From: Puniceicoccaceae bacterium
GTDB lineage: Bacteria; Verrucomicrobiota; Verrucomicrobiia; Opitutales; JAFGAQ01
DNA: 64,000 nt
Direction of reading: 5' to 3'
Assembly (NCBI GenBank): GCA_028285755.1
Contig: JANQOQ010000008.1
Location: 1,243,285 to 1,307,284, forward strand
Part shown: one piece after another, positions 45,935 through 55,756 of the stretch
Position numbering within the stretch: the stretch's first letter is position 1
Layout: the number at the start of each line of letters is the position of its first letter
The notes under the pieces: model-generated
What the model was told of the DNA's origin: nothing
Seen by the model: the letters and a program-made list of their open reading frames with translations, nothing else
Databases searched by the model: none
Program-made: the position numbers and the translations under genes

Positions 45935-46561
45935 TCACTGCTTAGTATCTTGTATGATCATAAGTTGATCGCCATTTTCCATTTGTAGCAATATGGTATG
46001 ATCAAATAACTCAGATTCATTTCTTGATACTCTAATACGAGTCTCGTACAACTTCCCTTTGGGTTCTTCACTTACATCTAAAAGTGCAACGGTGCCTGTG
46101 AAGTCTGATGGGGGGGATGAGAAGGAAACCTGGGTGCCTATTTGATTTTCTTTGAACAACTTACGAATGGCTTCTTCAATTAATTTCTCCTCCTCTTCAG
46201 AAAGATTCGCTTTTTCCTTACTATTACCAAACACACCAAATACGCTAGATATGAATGAAAAGGGTGTTTTTACCACTCCCGTTACAACACCTTGTACTGC
46301 CCCTTCGCCTACTTGTTTTCCGGTGTCTTGCACTCTCAAAACAATATCATTCAGGCTTTCAATGTATTGAGGCATATCCTGCCTTATTTTTTCTGACTCT
46401 TCCAGTACCAGGGGTATTGTCTTTCGGAACTCATAGAGTTCCTGAACCGCATTATCAGCTCGGGTATTCAGGTCTATCATTACTTTGGCAAGATAGGTAA
46501 AAGCAGCCGCCAGTGCAAAAATGCTCAATGAGAGTATGTAAATGTGGAGGTGTGATTTCAT
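45935..46561 (-). CDS. Membrane-anchored protein of unknown function
   Basis: A 208-residue protein with one N-terminal membrane helix (about residues 6-26). A likely coiled-coil stretch follows (RADNAVQELYEFRKTIPLVLEESEKI), then a Gly/Val-rich segment (EGAVQGVVTGVVKTPFSFISSVFGVFG) and an acidic helical part (LSEEEEKLIEEAIRKLF). The C-terminal domain is beta-rich. No family was recognised. ATG 46561 is favoured because an upstream extension to 46,633 adds a non-signal leader. It is encoded alone. Confidence 0.7.
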   Translation of the reverse strand: MKSHLHIYILSLSIFALAAAFTYLAKVMIDLNTRADNAVQELYEFRKTIPLVLEESEKIRQDMPQYIESLNDIVLRVQDTGKQVGEGAVQGVVTGVVKTPFSFISSVFGVFGNSKEKANLSEEEEKLIEEAIRKLFKENQIGTQVSFSSPPSDFTGTVALLDVSEEPKGKLYETRIRVSRNESELFDHTILLQMENGDQLMIIQDTKQ

Positions 46562-46792
46562 GCAACAGTCTAGTCTATACTCAATTGGCACATTGTCGAA
46601 TGTTGTAATTACTTTAAGTAAGAGATGATACAATCGCGAAGCTCACGTAAAAGGTAATATGTATTTATAATAATTGGGGGCAGTCTTGAAGTTAAATTAT
46701 ATACGGATATATGGTTTTAGTATAGATTATTCCGGTAATGCTTCCGGGGTCTATTCTATAAATCAATTTTTGAACCTCCACATATTAGCTAA

Positions 46793-48139
46793 ATGAAAAC
46801 CCTGAAATCATACCTCATCCTTAACCTGCAAGTTGCTGTAGTATTAAGTGCGATAGTAGGTTTTTTCTTTTTACAACCGTTGCATTCAAAGGATGAAGTC
46901 CAAAAATGGACTTCAGCAAACTCAGATCCTCGGATTCTGGGTTGGATGCAGGGTTCTCCGCCACCGTCTGAAAAATTGATCGGTCAACCGGACTCAAACT
47001 ACTTTAGCTTCCCTAAGCTTCGTTGGACAGTGTGTCATTTTAGGGAACTTTTGCCTACCAAACAGGTAAGTCGAGGTTTGGGTGTGCCAATCCCTCTTAA
47101 GAAAGACTTAGATGATAGGATTGATGAAGTCGTTTTCACGCTATGGGGGAGTGAAGAAACCATGACATGGAAGGATTCTCTAGCCGCCAACTTTACGGAT
47201 GGTATATTGGTCATGCATAAGGGAACCATTGTTTACGAACGTTACTTTGCAGCGCTTGAGGAGGATGGGAAGCATGGTGCTATGTCCATGACAAAATCGA
47301 TTACCGGTTTGCTGGCGGAAATATTGGTTGTCGAAGGGAAATTGGATGATAGTGCCAAGGTATCGGAAATCGTGCCCGAGCTTGCTTCCAGTGCATTCGG
47401 TGATGCTACGGTTCGTCAGGTAATGGATATGACAACTGGGCTTAAATATAGTGAAGATTATTCAGACCCCAATGCTGATGTCTGGATATATAATGCGGCT
47501 GCAAATCCTCTCCCAAAACCGCCTGATTATGAGGGGCCGAGAAGTTATTATGAATATTTACAAACGGTTCAGAAACAAGGTAGGCATGGGGATGCTTTCG
47601 CTTATAAAACCATAAATACGGATACACTTGGATGGATACTTGCAAAGATTACCGGTCAGGATCTTACAAAACTCTTGTCGGACCGGATTTGGCGTCAGAT
47701 CGGAGCAGAGCAGGATGCTTACATGACAGTAGACTCCATTGGCACTCCTTTTGCAGGAGGGGGATTAAGTGCCGGATTGCGAGACCTGGGGCGTATCGGT
47801 CAATTGATGTTGAACAAAGGCGCATTGAATGGAGAACAGATATTTCCGCAAGAAGTCGTAGATAACATTCGCAAGGGTGCTAACAAGAAAGCGTTTGCTA
47901 AAGCCGGATATAATACTCTTGCAGGAGGAAGCTATCGCAGTATGTGGTGGGTACTTCATAATGAACATGAAGCTTATGCTGCCAGGGGTGTCCACGGGCA
48001 AACGATTTACATCGACCCAACTGCAGAAATGGTGATCGTTCGTTTTGCTTCGCATTATCAGGCTAAGAATGGATATATTGACCCTACTTCTTTACCTGCT
48101 TACCAAGCCGTAGCTGAGTATTTAATGAGTAAACATTAG
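46793..48139 (+). CDS. Class C beta-lactamase-fold serine hydrolase
   Basis: A 448-residue exported or membrane-anchored hydrolase. A hydrophobic N-terminus (about 8-28) precedes the catalytic domain. SMTK (165-168, nucleophile Ser165), a downstream YKTINTD at the Tyr-x-Asn position and a C-terminal HGQ in place of KTG are visible. These fit the 6-aminohexanoate-oligomer hydrolase/esterase-like branch of the family rather than true beta-lactamases. The substrate is unknown. Its stop interlocks in TTAG with that of the DUF3313 gene. Confidence 0.85.
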   Translation: MKTLKSYLILNLQVAVVLSAIVGFFFLQPLHSKDEVQKWTSANSDPRILGWMQGSPPPSEKLIGQPDSNYFSFPKLRWTVCHFRELLPTKQVSRGLGVPIPLKKDLDDRIDEVVFTLWGSEETMTWKDSLAANFTDGILVMHKGTIVYERYFAALEEDGKHGAMSMTKSITGLLAEILVVEGKLDDSAKVSEIVPELASSAFGDATVRQVMDMTTGLKYSEDYSDPNADVWIYNAAANPLPKPPDYEGPRSYYEYLQTVQKQGRHGDAFAYKTINTDTLGWILAKITGQDLTKLLSDRIWRQIGAEQDAYMTVDSIGTPFAGGGLSAGLRDLGRIGQLMLNKGALNGEQIFPQEVVDNIRKGANKKAFAKAGYNTLAGGSYRSMWWVLHNEHEAYAARGVHGQTIYIDPTAEMVIVRFASHYQAKNGYIDPTSLPAYQAVAEYLMSKH

Positions 48140-48822
48140 GGGGTAGTCATTACCTCGCTTAGGCGTTCTGTAAGCTGATTTGCCCAACTGCTTAATGCCT
48201 GGCGAGCATCGTTAATATTCGTATAATGATTCCGGGGGCGCTGCCAACCTACTGTATCTCCAATGTAGCGCTTGGTATCAATGGCTCGCGCAAGGATTTG
48301 CTCTGATACAGAATCATAGAGCTCTATGGTGAGTGTGGCACGGCCTGCAGTTTCGGTGTATATTTTAACCCAACCAAAATTCTGCTTATTGGGATCAGGG
48401 GCATAGATATCCAGCTCAGTGATGTAGGCTTTAACCAGCAAAACATCTTCGCCAGTTTCGTTGGTCAGTCTGATACCCCCCTTTTTCAAAGACTCAGTGA
48501 ATACTTCTGTGAAAAGCCCTTTACCTGTGGCAATCATCGTTGCGAGGTCTTCGGACGTGACCCTATTCATGTTTGGCTGGCGGTTAATATCTGAAAGATA
48601 GTTTTTTCTAAACGAAATCTGCGGTGCAAGCAGCTTTACTTTTTTGTAGTGCTTGAGGTCTAATCCTGGCAATATGTAGGCATAATCAGTAGGTCCTTTC
48701 GCTTTAACCTGAACTAAACCATCGTGGGTGACTTCAGGCATTTTATCCTTTGCGGAAACAACGAGTGTAAAAGTTAAGAATCCAGATACGAGGTAAGCGA
48801 TTATGTCGTATTTATTTTTCAT
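48136..48822 (-). CDS. DUF3313-like exported protein
   Basis: A 228-residue protein with an N-terminal signal sequence (about 6-24, ending SAKDK). Segments such as YAYILPGLDLKHYKKVKLLAPQISF and LTIELYDSVSEQILARAID match the DUF3313 layout. The family has no established function. No lipobox Cys is seen, unlike many relatives. It is convergent with the serine hydrolase gene and divergent from the RND adaptor gene. Confidence 0.75.
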   Translation of the reverse strand: MKNKYDIIAYLVSGFLTFTLVVSAKDKMPEVTHDGLVQVKAKGPTDYAYILPGLDLKHYKKVKLLAPQISFRKNYLSDINRQPNMNRVTSEDLATMIATGKGLFTEVFTESLKKGGIRLTNETGEDVLLVKAYITELDIYAPDPNKQNFGWVKIYTETAGRATLTIELYDSVSEQILARAIDTKRYIGDTVGWQRPRNHYTNINDARQALSSWANQLTERLSEVMTTP

Positions 48823-48936
48823 TATGGGTTGTGCAATTTTAAAATATGCATCTTGTTATTAGGATTATTTATACATAATATACTTGCTGCTATTTTCAAA
48901 TAACATCAGCGAAATTTGCTTTAATAATTAACGCTT

Positions 48937-50016
48937 ATGAATATTGCTAAACATTGGTTAACTAAATTGTTAACGGCTTGTCTGGGTTTCGGTATATTGG
49001 TGGGGTGTAGTTCACCAACCAATGATACGAGCAGCGAGCCTGCTGTAAGGCCCATTAAGCTAGTGACTGTAGAGGAAAGCTCGTCTACATTTTCAAGAAA
49101 TTACCCAGCAACCATTAGCACGAACCGCTCCCGAGAACTTGCATTTCAGGTAAGCGGTTTGATTGAGAGTATTCCGGTGTCGGCAGCCGATCAGGTGACG
49201 GAGGGTATGCTTTTGGCCAAAATTGATCCTGAGGATTATGAGGCCAATTTGAATTCTGTGAAGGCACAATTTGAGAATGCCGAAGTGGAATACCAAAGAG
49301 CGGTGCGTTTGGCAGAGCAGGACGCCATATCACAGAGTGTTTTAGAACAACGCAAAGCCCAACGGGATGTAGCCGAAGCGGCACTCAGCAGTGCTGAGAA
49401 GGCTTTGGAGGATACTAAGCTTGTAGCGCCTTTTGATGGAGTGATAGCTCAAATCATGGCGACAGAGCTGGATGTAGCTCAGCCGGGAAAGCCTGTAATG
49501 ACGATAATCAGCATTGAGCTGTATGAGGCTAAGATCAATGTGCCTGCCAATATGATCGCAACTTCTCAACAAAGAACGGGTCAAGCAGTAATACTCACCC
49601 TGGACGCGGCCCCGGATATTCAAATACCTGCTACTTTTGGCCAAGCAACCCTCGTTGCAGATGCGACCTCACAAACCTTTGAAGTGACATTTCTTTTTGA
49701 AGCTCCCGAAGAGCTGGTCGTTTTGCCCGGTATGACAGGTAGTGTGAGTATAACAGCCGAAACCGTGAATGCCGAAGAAGTAGGAGCTGTAAGCATACCA
49801 CTGACATCCATCCTCATTGAGGGTGATTCTAAGTATGTCTGGCTGGTAGATAAAGAAACTATGACCGTTACCAGACAAGAGGTAGAAGTAGTCGACGGTA
49901 TTGGTGAAAATATTAGAATAACCACTGGTTTGGAAGCAGGTGATGTGATCGCGGGGGCAGGCGTAAATTATTTGGCTGAGGGCATGCAAGTGCGTGCATG
50001 GAGCACCGCTAAGTAA
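48937..50016 (+). CDS. RND efflux periplasmic adaptor (lipoprotein)
   Basis: A 359-residue membrane-fusion protein. The leader ends in LVGCSS, so it is a lipoprotein with Cys near residue 24. The lipoyl/barrel-sandwich halves (FQVSGLIESIPVSAADQVTEGMLLAKID and KLVAPFDGVIAQIMATELDVAQPG) flank a coiled-coil hairpin at about 100-150. The beta-barrel domain follows. It links the inner-membrane pump to the outer-membrane factor. It is the first gene of a three-gene operon. Confidence 0.92.
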   Translation: MNIAKHWLTKLLTACLGFGILVGCSSPTNDTSSEPAVRPIKLVTVEESSSTFSRNYPATISTNRSRELAFQVSGLIESIPVSAADQVTEGMLLAKIDPEDYEANLNSVKAQFENAEVEYQRAVRLAEQDAISQSVLEQRKAQRDVAEAALSSAEKALEDTKLVAPFDGVIAQIMATELDVAQPGKPVMTIISIELYEAKINVPANMIATSQQRTGQAVILTLDAAPDIQIPATFGQATLVADATSQTFEVTFLFEAPEELVVLPGMTGSVSITAETVNAEEVGAVSIPLTSILIEGDSKYVWLVDKETMTVTRQEVEVVDGIGENIRITTGLEAGDVIAGAGVNYLAEGMQVRAWSTAK

Positions 50017-50051
50017 AGGCTTTGCCCCACCATAAGAACCCAAGGAACCTT

Positions 50052-53000
50052 ATGAATTTAGCCGAGTTTTCTATAAAGAACCCTTTGTTGTGCGTCATTG
50101 TTATTCTGATTGTGGGCTTTGGCGGATGGTCGGCCTATCAGAATATGCCCCGTTTTGAAGACCCTGAATTTACTATACGAATTGCACAGATCAATACACC
50201 CTATCCGGGTGCTAGCCCATTGGAAGTGGCTGAGGAGGTAACCGAGCCCCTAGAAACGCTTCTACAGCAACTGCAAGAGGTAGATATCATCACTTCTACC
50301 TCAAAAACTGGAATGTCAGAGATCCAAGTGGAGATAAAGTATGAGTTTTCGCCCACTAAAGCGGATTTACAGCTGATTTGGAACAAAGTTCGTAATAAGA
50401 TGAAGGACGCGGAGCGACAGCTGCCTCCGGGTGCATATGCACCTATTGTGAACGATGATTTTGGCGACGTCTACGGGCTCTATTATTTCGTAACAGGAGA
50501 TGGTTATAGCATGGCTGAGTTGCGTGAATATGCCAAAGAGCTGCAATCTGAGCTATTGCTGGTGGAAGGGGTAGCTAAAGTGGCACTTAAAGGGGAGCAG
50601 GATGAGGCTATATTTGTGGAAATATCCCGCGAAAATGCTGCCGTGCTCGGTGTGTCCATTAGCAACGTTTACAACATTCTCCAACAGCAGAACACTGTAG
50701 TCGCCGCTGGGGATATTCAGGTGGGTGACCGTAGGCTTACAATAGATCCTTCAGGTGCGATTGATTCGGTGGAGGCTATTGAGAACCTTTTGGTATCAGT
50801 ATCTTCTGATGGACAACTCGTCTATCTCCGTGATATCGCAAATGTATGGCGAGGATATCAAGACCCGCCACAAGCTCTATTTCGGTACAATGGACAGCCT
50901 GGGATAGCCTTAGGTGTGTCCAACGTGCAAGGGGCTAATGTGGTGAAGATGGGGGAGGCCGTAGATGCCAAGCTTGCGGAAGCGGAAAGCCGAAGACCCA
51001 TTGGTATGGAGCTGCACGAGTATTACCACCAGGGCAAAATAGTAGATGCCTCCGTTCAGGATTTTGTCGTGAATGTGATTGCTGCTTTGGTGATCGTAGT
51101 GGTGACACTCTTTATTTTCATGGGCATGCGTTCTGCAACGGTGATGGGTGCGATTCTCATGCTGACGATCTTTGCAACGCTTGCTACCATGCAAATGATG
51201 GGGATCCCAATGCACCGGATATCCCTGGGGGCTTTGATTATTGCCCTGGGTATGATGGTGGACAATGCGATTGTAGTGACTGAGGGTATACTCGTAGGTG
51301 TGCAACGGGGGCGTAGGAAATTGGATATCGCCAAGGATATTGTGAAACAAACCAAGTGGCCTTTGCTAGGAGGCACGCTAGTGGGTATTATCGCATTTGC
51401 ACCTATTGGTTTTGCGCCAGGCAGTACCGCTGAGTATACTGGGCACTTGTTTTGGGTGATTCTGATTTCTTTGTCTTACAGCTGGATATTTGCCCTCACG
51501 CTCACCCCTCTATTTTGTTATTGGTTGTTCCCTGAGGCGAAAGCGGATAGTGCTAACGAATCCCAGCAAGAGGGTGCATTTTCCCGCAACTATAAGCAGT
51601 TTATTAGCATTGCGTTGAAGCTCAGATGGCCCGTCGCAATTGCAGCTGTAGCCCTTTTTATGCTTTCTATTTGGGGCTTCCAATTTGTGAAGTCAGGATT
51701 CTTTCCATCATCAACAACACCCCAATTAGTAGTTGATTACTGGTTGCCCGAGGGGACAGATATTTCGCGAACGGCTGAAGATGCAATGGCCATTGAAAGC
51801 TGGGTTGCGCAGATAGAAGGGGTTAATACTGTGCAGACGCTGATCGGTTCTGGTGGGCTGCGTTACATGCTGGTCTACAGCGGAGAATCCCCCAATGCTT
51901 CTTATGCGCAATTATTGGTTCGTTTGGATGATTATAAAGAGATTGGCAATATGTTGCCTGAAATCCAATCGCATATAGACGAGAATTTCCCCAATGCGCA
52001 GGCGAAGGTCTGGCAGTTTGTATTGGGGCCGGGAGGGGGCTCAAAAATAGAGGCAACCTTTAAGGGGCCTGATCCCGCTGTATTACGTAATTTAGTAGGG
52101 CAGGCCAAGGAGATCATGATCGCGGATAGTCGTGCACTGTCAATTAAGGACAACTGGAGACAACCCGTAAGTGTGATTGAGCCCATCTATGCTGAGGAGA
52201 TGGCGCGTCGCGCAGGGGTTTCCCGTGAAGACCTCGGTAATGCCCTTGCTACCAATTTTACCGGGCAAAATGTGGGGGTATATCGTGAGGGAGATCATCT
52301 AATTCCTATTATCTCCCGTGCGCCTGGTATTGAGCGTAAGGGGGTTGAGGATATTGAGAATATACAGATCTTGAGTTCAGCAACAGGTCAAATGGTTCCC
52401 ATTGCTCAAGTTACAGGTGGTTTTAGAACCGTGTGGCGCGATGGACTGGTTAAGCGTGAAAACCGAATTTGGACGATGAAGGCTCAATGTGACCCTTATC
52501 CAGGGGAATTAGCATCTGACTTACTCGCGCGATTAAGGCCCCAAATTGAAGCGATTGAATTACCAGATGGTTACACGCTCAAGTGGGATGGAGAGTTTGG
52601 AGATTCGGCAGAGGCCAATGGTGCTCTTGCCCAAACGATACCCCTTGGATTTTTAGCAATGGTGCTCGTGGTGGTTGTATTGTTTGGCGCATTACGACAA
52701 CCGATCGTTATTTGGTTGGTGGTTCCACTCGCTTTAATAGGCGTAGTATTAGGCCTTGTGGTAACCCGAACTCCGATGGAATTCATGGGCATTTTGGGGC
52801 TGCTCTCACTATCGGGGCTGCTGATCAAGAACGCTATTGTGCTGGTGGATCAAATTGATTTTGAAATCCGGGAAGGCAAAGCCCGTTTTGATGCGGTTGT
52901 AGACTCCGCAACCAGCCGGGTAAGACCCGTGATGATGGGCAGTCTAACGACAGTTTTAGGGGTTATTCCTTTATTTTTTGATGCGTTCTTTAAGTCCATG

Positions 53001-53108
53001 TCGGTAGTCCTGGTCTTTGGGCTGACCTTTGCCACTATTCTGACGCTCATTGTCGTGCCAGTACTCTATGCCATATTCTTTAAAATAAAATCTGAGGAAA
53101 CCCAATGA
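50052..53108 (+). CDS. RND-family efflux pump, inner-membrane permease
   Basis: A 1018-residue proton-driven pump with the twelve-helix, two-loop RND architecture. FEDPEFTIRIAQINTPYPGASPLEVAEEVTEPLE is the porter-domain entry. The fourth-helix proton-relay motif is GMMVDNAIVVTEG, so one Asp is kept and the second (AcrB Asp408) is Asn, as in several HAE-type subgroups. ATG 50052 is chosen because AAGGAA lies just upstream; an in-frame start at 50,022 is less likely. The stop overlaps the next gene's ATG (ATGA). The exported substrates are unknown. Confidence 0.93.
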   Translation: MNLAEFSIKNPLLCVIVILIVGFGGWSAYQNMPRFEDPEFTIRIAQINTPYPGASPLEVAEEVTEPLETLLQQLQEVDIITSTSKTGMSEIQVEIKYEFSPTKADLQLIWNKVRNKMKDAERQLPPGAYAPIVNDDFGDVYGLYYFVTGDGYSMAELREYAKELQSELLLVEGVAKVALKGEQDEAIFVEISRENAAVLGVSISNVYNILQQQNTVVAAGDIQVGDRRLTIDPSGAIDSVEAIENLLVSVSSDGQLVYLRDIANVWRGYQDPPQALFRYNGQPGIALGVSNVQGANVVKMGEAVDAKLAEAESRRPIGMELHEYYHQGKIVDASVQDFVVNVIAALVIVVVTLFIFMGMRSATVMGAILMLTIFATLATMQMMGIPMHRISLGALIIALGMMVDNAIVVTEGILVGVQRGRRKLDIAKDIVKQTKWPLLGGTLVGIIAFAPIGFAPGSTAEYTGHLFWVILISLSYSWIFALTLTPLFCYWLFPEAKADSANESQQEGAFSRNYKQFISIALKLRWPVAIAAVALFMLSIWGFQFVKSGFFPSSTTPQLVVDYWLPEGTDISRTAEDAMAIESWVAQIEGVNTVQTLIGSGGLRYMLVYSGESPNASYAQLLVRLDDYKEIGNMLPEIQSHIDENFPNAQAKVWQFVLGPGGGSKIEATFKGPDPAVLRNLVGQAKEIMIADSRALSIKDNWRQPVSVIEPIYAEEMARRAGVSREDLGNALATNFTGQNVGVYREGDHLIPIISRAPGIERKGVEDIENIQILSSATGQMVPIAQVTGGFRTVWRDGLVKRENRIWTMKAQCDPYPGELASDLLARLRPQIEAIELPDGYTLKWDGEFGDSAEANGALAQTIPLGFLAMVLVVVVLFGALRQPIVIWLVVPLALIGVVLGLVVTRTPMEFMGILGLLSLSGLLIKNAIVLVDQIDFEIREGKARFDAVVDSATSRVRPVMMGSLTTVLGVIPLFFDAFFKSMSVVLVFGLTFATILTLIVVPVLYAIFFKIKSEETQ

Positions 53109-54490
53109 AACTCTATACACCTAGCGTAATACTTATTGCTATAGCACTCTTGCTGAATGGATGCGGCACTACCTCTGATAAGAAGATCAAGGAGGATGCC
53201 CTTGCAGCCATTCCTGAGCAACGGTACAACTGGACACAGCAAGCTGACAATCGGGACATAGAAGTGGGATGGATTGAAACCTTTGGTGATCCAACATTGA
53301 CTGCGCTGGTAAAGGAAGCGCAGGAGAACAATCTGAATTTGCAAGCGGCTGCCGGGAATGTTGAGCGTGCACGTGCACTTGCGGTGCAGGCAGGTGCGGC
53401 TTTGGTTCCATCTGTAGGTCTGACTGCCGGAGGCTCTGGGAGAGGTAGTATTGAGAATGCCTCTACCGCCCAAGGTAATATGAATGTAGGGCTGCAAATG
53501 AGCTGGGAGCTGGATATCTGGGGGCGCATTGAGTCAGGTCAGCAGGCTGCTATAGCCAGTGCTCAGGCAGCAGAAGCGGATTACCTCTTTAGCCAATACT
53601 CACTCGCAGCGACTACGGCTTCTGCATATTTTGCTGCTATTGAGGCGAACCTACAGACGAAGATTGCTGAAGAGAGTTTATCGTTACTAGAGGAAACTAT
53701 GCGGATTGTGAATGTTCAGCATAAGAATGGCTTGGCATCCGCACAGGACGTTGCGCTGACAAAGGCAGACCTGGCGAGTGCAAGAGAAAGGCTTATTACC
53801 ATACAGGGTTCACAAAGGGACGCCTCAAGAGCCATAGAATTAATTTTAGGCCGTTACCCTAGTGCTGAGCTTGGAGTGAGGGAAACTTTACCTGAATTAC
53901 CTTCTATGCCGACTGCGGGAATACCTGCGGATATACTGGAGCGCAGACCTGACTTAATCGCGGCGGAGCGACGTGTAGCTGCTGCTTATAACTCATTGGA
54001 TCAAGCCAAAGCTGCGCAGTTGCCAAGCATTTCGCTGACAAGCACCGTGGGAGGCACATCCAACGAATTGTCCAATGTATTGAACCCTCAAAATATTGCC
54101 TGGCAGGCAGCTAGCAATTTGCTCGCACCTCTAATTGATGGCGGGGCAAGAGAGGCCCAAGTAGATATAGCAACTGTGGAGCAGGAACAGGCACTTGTAT
54201 CGTATGCTCAGACTGCCCTTACTGCGTTTTCCGAAGTGGAGAATTTTCTGGATCAGGGCACCACACTGGAGCTAAGGAGGAATGAGCTGATTGAAGCTAG
54301 TGAGGAAGCGCAGAAAGCCTATGATATCGCAAGCCTTAGGCATAAGGAGGGAGAAATCAGTCTACTGGATGTGCTAACCATACAGCAGCGTGTAACGAGT
54401 GTAGAAAGCAATCTGGTATCCTTGCAACGAGCCCTACTGGATCAGCGCATTAATCTGAACCTCGCATTAGGCGGTAGCTGGGATAATTAA
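53105..54490 (+). CDS. RND outer-membrane factor (NodT/OprM family lipoprotein)
   Basis: A 461-residue TolC-like channel. The signal with lipobox LLNGCG places the acylated Cys near residue 20. Two repeated helical halves are visible (LTALVKEAQENNLNLQAA and the mid-protein ILERRPDLIAAERRVAAAYNSLDQAKA). The start overlaps the pump stop by 4 bases, so the three efflux genes form one coupled operon. It completes a tripartite drug or metabolite exporter. Confidence 0.93.
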   Translation: MKLYTPSVILIAIALLLNGCGTTSDKKIKEDALAAIPEQRYNWTQQADNRDIEVGWIETFGDPTLTALVKEAQENNLNLQAAAGNVERARALAVQAGAALVPSVGLTAGGSGRGSIENASTAQGNMNVGLQMSWELDIWGRIESGQQAAIASAQAAEADYLFSQYSLAATTASAYFAAIEANLQTKIAEESLSLLEETMRIVNVQHKNGLASAQDVALTKADLASARERLITIQGSQRDASRAIELILGRYPSAELGVRETLPELPSMPTAGIPADILERRPDLIAAERRVAAAYNSLDQAKAAQLPSISLTSTVGGTSNELSNVLNPQNIAWQAASNLLAPLIDGGAREAQVDIATVEQEQALVSYAQTALTAFSEVENFLDQGTTLELRRNELIEASEEAQKAYDIASLRHKEGEISLLDVLTIQQRVTSVESNLVSLQRALLDQRINLNLALGGSWDN

Positions 54491-54503
54491 GCCTAGGTAG
54501 TCT

Positions 54504-54837
54504 GTGGATTTTGCCCTGAAATTCTTTGAGGTGTTCTTTATAGGGCTTGGATATATGAGCCCTGTGCTGATAGTATTGGTAGCGGCTATTTCAGTAATGG
54601 GTTGGTTAATCGGTAGACGTGAAGAATGGTCGGTATCTGATTCCATCTACTACGCATTTATCACTGCAACGACTGTGGGCTATGGTGACTTCAGGCCTAA
54701 GCAAACAGTCTCTAAATACATTGCCGTAATGATAGCCCTTACAGGCCTCCTGCTTACGGGGTATCATAGTAGCTACAGGATTGCATGCCATCGAGTATGC
54801 CTTCACTGACGTAGCAGGCAGGAAATTGTCAGACTGA
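54504..54837 (+). pseudogene. Potassium-channel gene with single-base frameshift
   Basis: The first 86 residues form a two-helix ion channel with selectivity filter TTVGYGD (about 56-62). The frame as written then runs into YHSSYRIACHRVCLH and stops at 54,809. Skipping one base (T at 54,762) restores a natural family C-terminus, beginning GIIVATGLHAIEYAF and ending LSD at a stop at 54,835-54,837. The gene is therefore broken by a one-base insertion, unless this is a sequencing error. Start is GTG, 13 bases after the efflux operon. Confidence 0.75.
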
Positions 54838-55238
54838 TTTATGCTATGAATGTAATACAAAACTGTAATACATTTGCGTTATAGAGGAATCAAGATTGGC
54901 TTATTTAAAGGGTTTGAAAGGGTGAGGGTTAATGTCCCCCTCTCTCCGCCAGTGTTACGAATGAACCTACAACACCTTCGTCGGCGAGTTGTCACAACTC
55001 CTTTAAACCTGAAATACCCTGATAAACCCTTACTAATAGTGGTTTTAGGAGCTATATTTGATCGCTTTTGAATTGGACATCTTTCAACCGAAATGTCGCA
55101 GGCATTTTCCATTTGTCCAAAATGGCGACCAATAGGTCGAGTATCCTAAAAAGAAGACCTTGTCTTAGGATGACCATTGCAATACGATGCGTTTAGAATA
55201 AGGTTGCTAAAATTTGAGCAACATTTTTCTAATTTTGT
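54838..55238. other. Intergenic interval holding the tRNA-end repeat
   Basis: No gene was recognised. The interval contains the attR-like repeat (54,935-54,997), an ATACCCTGA word (55,014) and a short TTGGACA-containing relative of the dispersed repeats (55,073-55,110). The promoter for the second sigma cassette should lie in 55,120-55,238. Confidence 0.5.
54935..54997 (+). repeat. Right copy of the tRNA-end direct repeat (attR-like)
   Basis: Bases 54,935-54,951 reproduce the last 17 bases of tRNA-Ser(GGA) with one mismatch and include CCA. A degraded GGGTT T-arm remnant precedes them. After a 20-base spacer, 54,972-54,997 is identical over 26 bases to 10,495-10,520. The upstream half of the tRNA is absent. 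Confidence 0.7.
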
Positions 55239-55754
55239 ATGCCCCCTGACGATCATAAATGGTTTGAGGAACACTTGAAGCCTCATGAGTCCCTTGTGAG
55301 AACATGGCTGATCGCCAGAAATTTGAAGCGTGAGGATATTGATGAAATAGTCCAAGAGGCTTTCTATAAAGTTTTAAAGGCCAGGAAAACCACCAACATA
55401 AAGTCACCAAAGGCATTTCTGTTAACGACTGCGCGGAATATAACTTATGGTCGCTTTCGCAGGAAATTAGTAAGAAATCAGGTGCCTTTGGCGGAAGTAG
55501 GGGAGTCAGACATCTTATCTAATGATGAAAGCATTCAAGAGAAAGCTGAACATAGCGAGGAAATCGAGTTGCTGACTCGAGCAATACAATCTTTACCGAA
55601 GAGGTGTCGACAAGTGATTACATTAAGAAAGATCTATGGCATGTCCAATATACAGATAGCCAAAGAATTAGGTATATCCATCCATACCGTTGAATCTCAG
55701 GGTACGATAGGCGTTCATAAAATTAACATGTATCTCGCCGATTATAAAGAGTAG
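55239..55754 (+). CDS. ECF RNA polymerase sigma factor (FecI-like), cassette 2
   Basis: A 171-residue sigma factor. Region 2 is IDEIVQEAFYKVLKAR with SPKAFLLTTARNI. Region 4 is LPKRCRQVITLRKIYG followed by NIQIAKELGISIHTVESQ. It is paralogous to the factor at 11,002 with an identical 16-residue stretch in region 4. The FecR-like gene starts 2 bases later. It should direct expression of the downstream receptor and perhaps the glycosidase. Confidence 0.92.
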   Translation: MPPDDHKWFEEHLKPHESLVRTWLIARNLKREDIDEIVQEAFYKVLKARKTTNIKSPKAFLLTTARNITYGRFRRKLVRNQVPLAEVGESDILSNDESIQEKAEHSEEIELLTRAIQSLPKRCRQVITLRKIYGMSNIQIAKELGISIHTVESQGTIGVHKINMYLADYKE

Positions 55755-55756
55755 AA

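Noticed and set aside
51250..51300. Asn replacing the second relay Asp in the RND pump as a sign of inactivation
   Set aside because: The VDNAIV form occurs in functional HAE-type pumps, so it is not treated as a defect.
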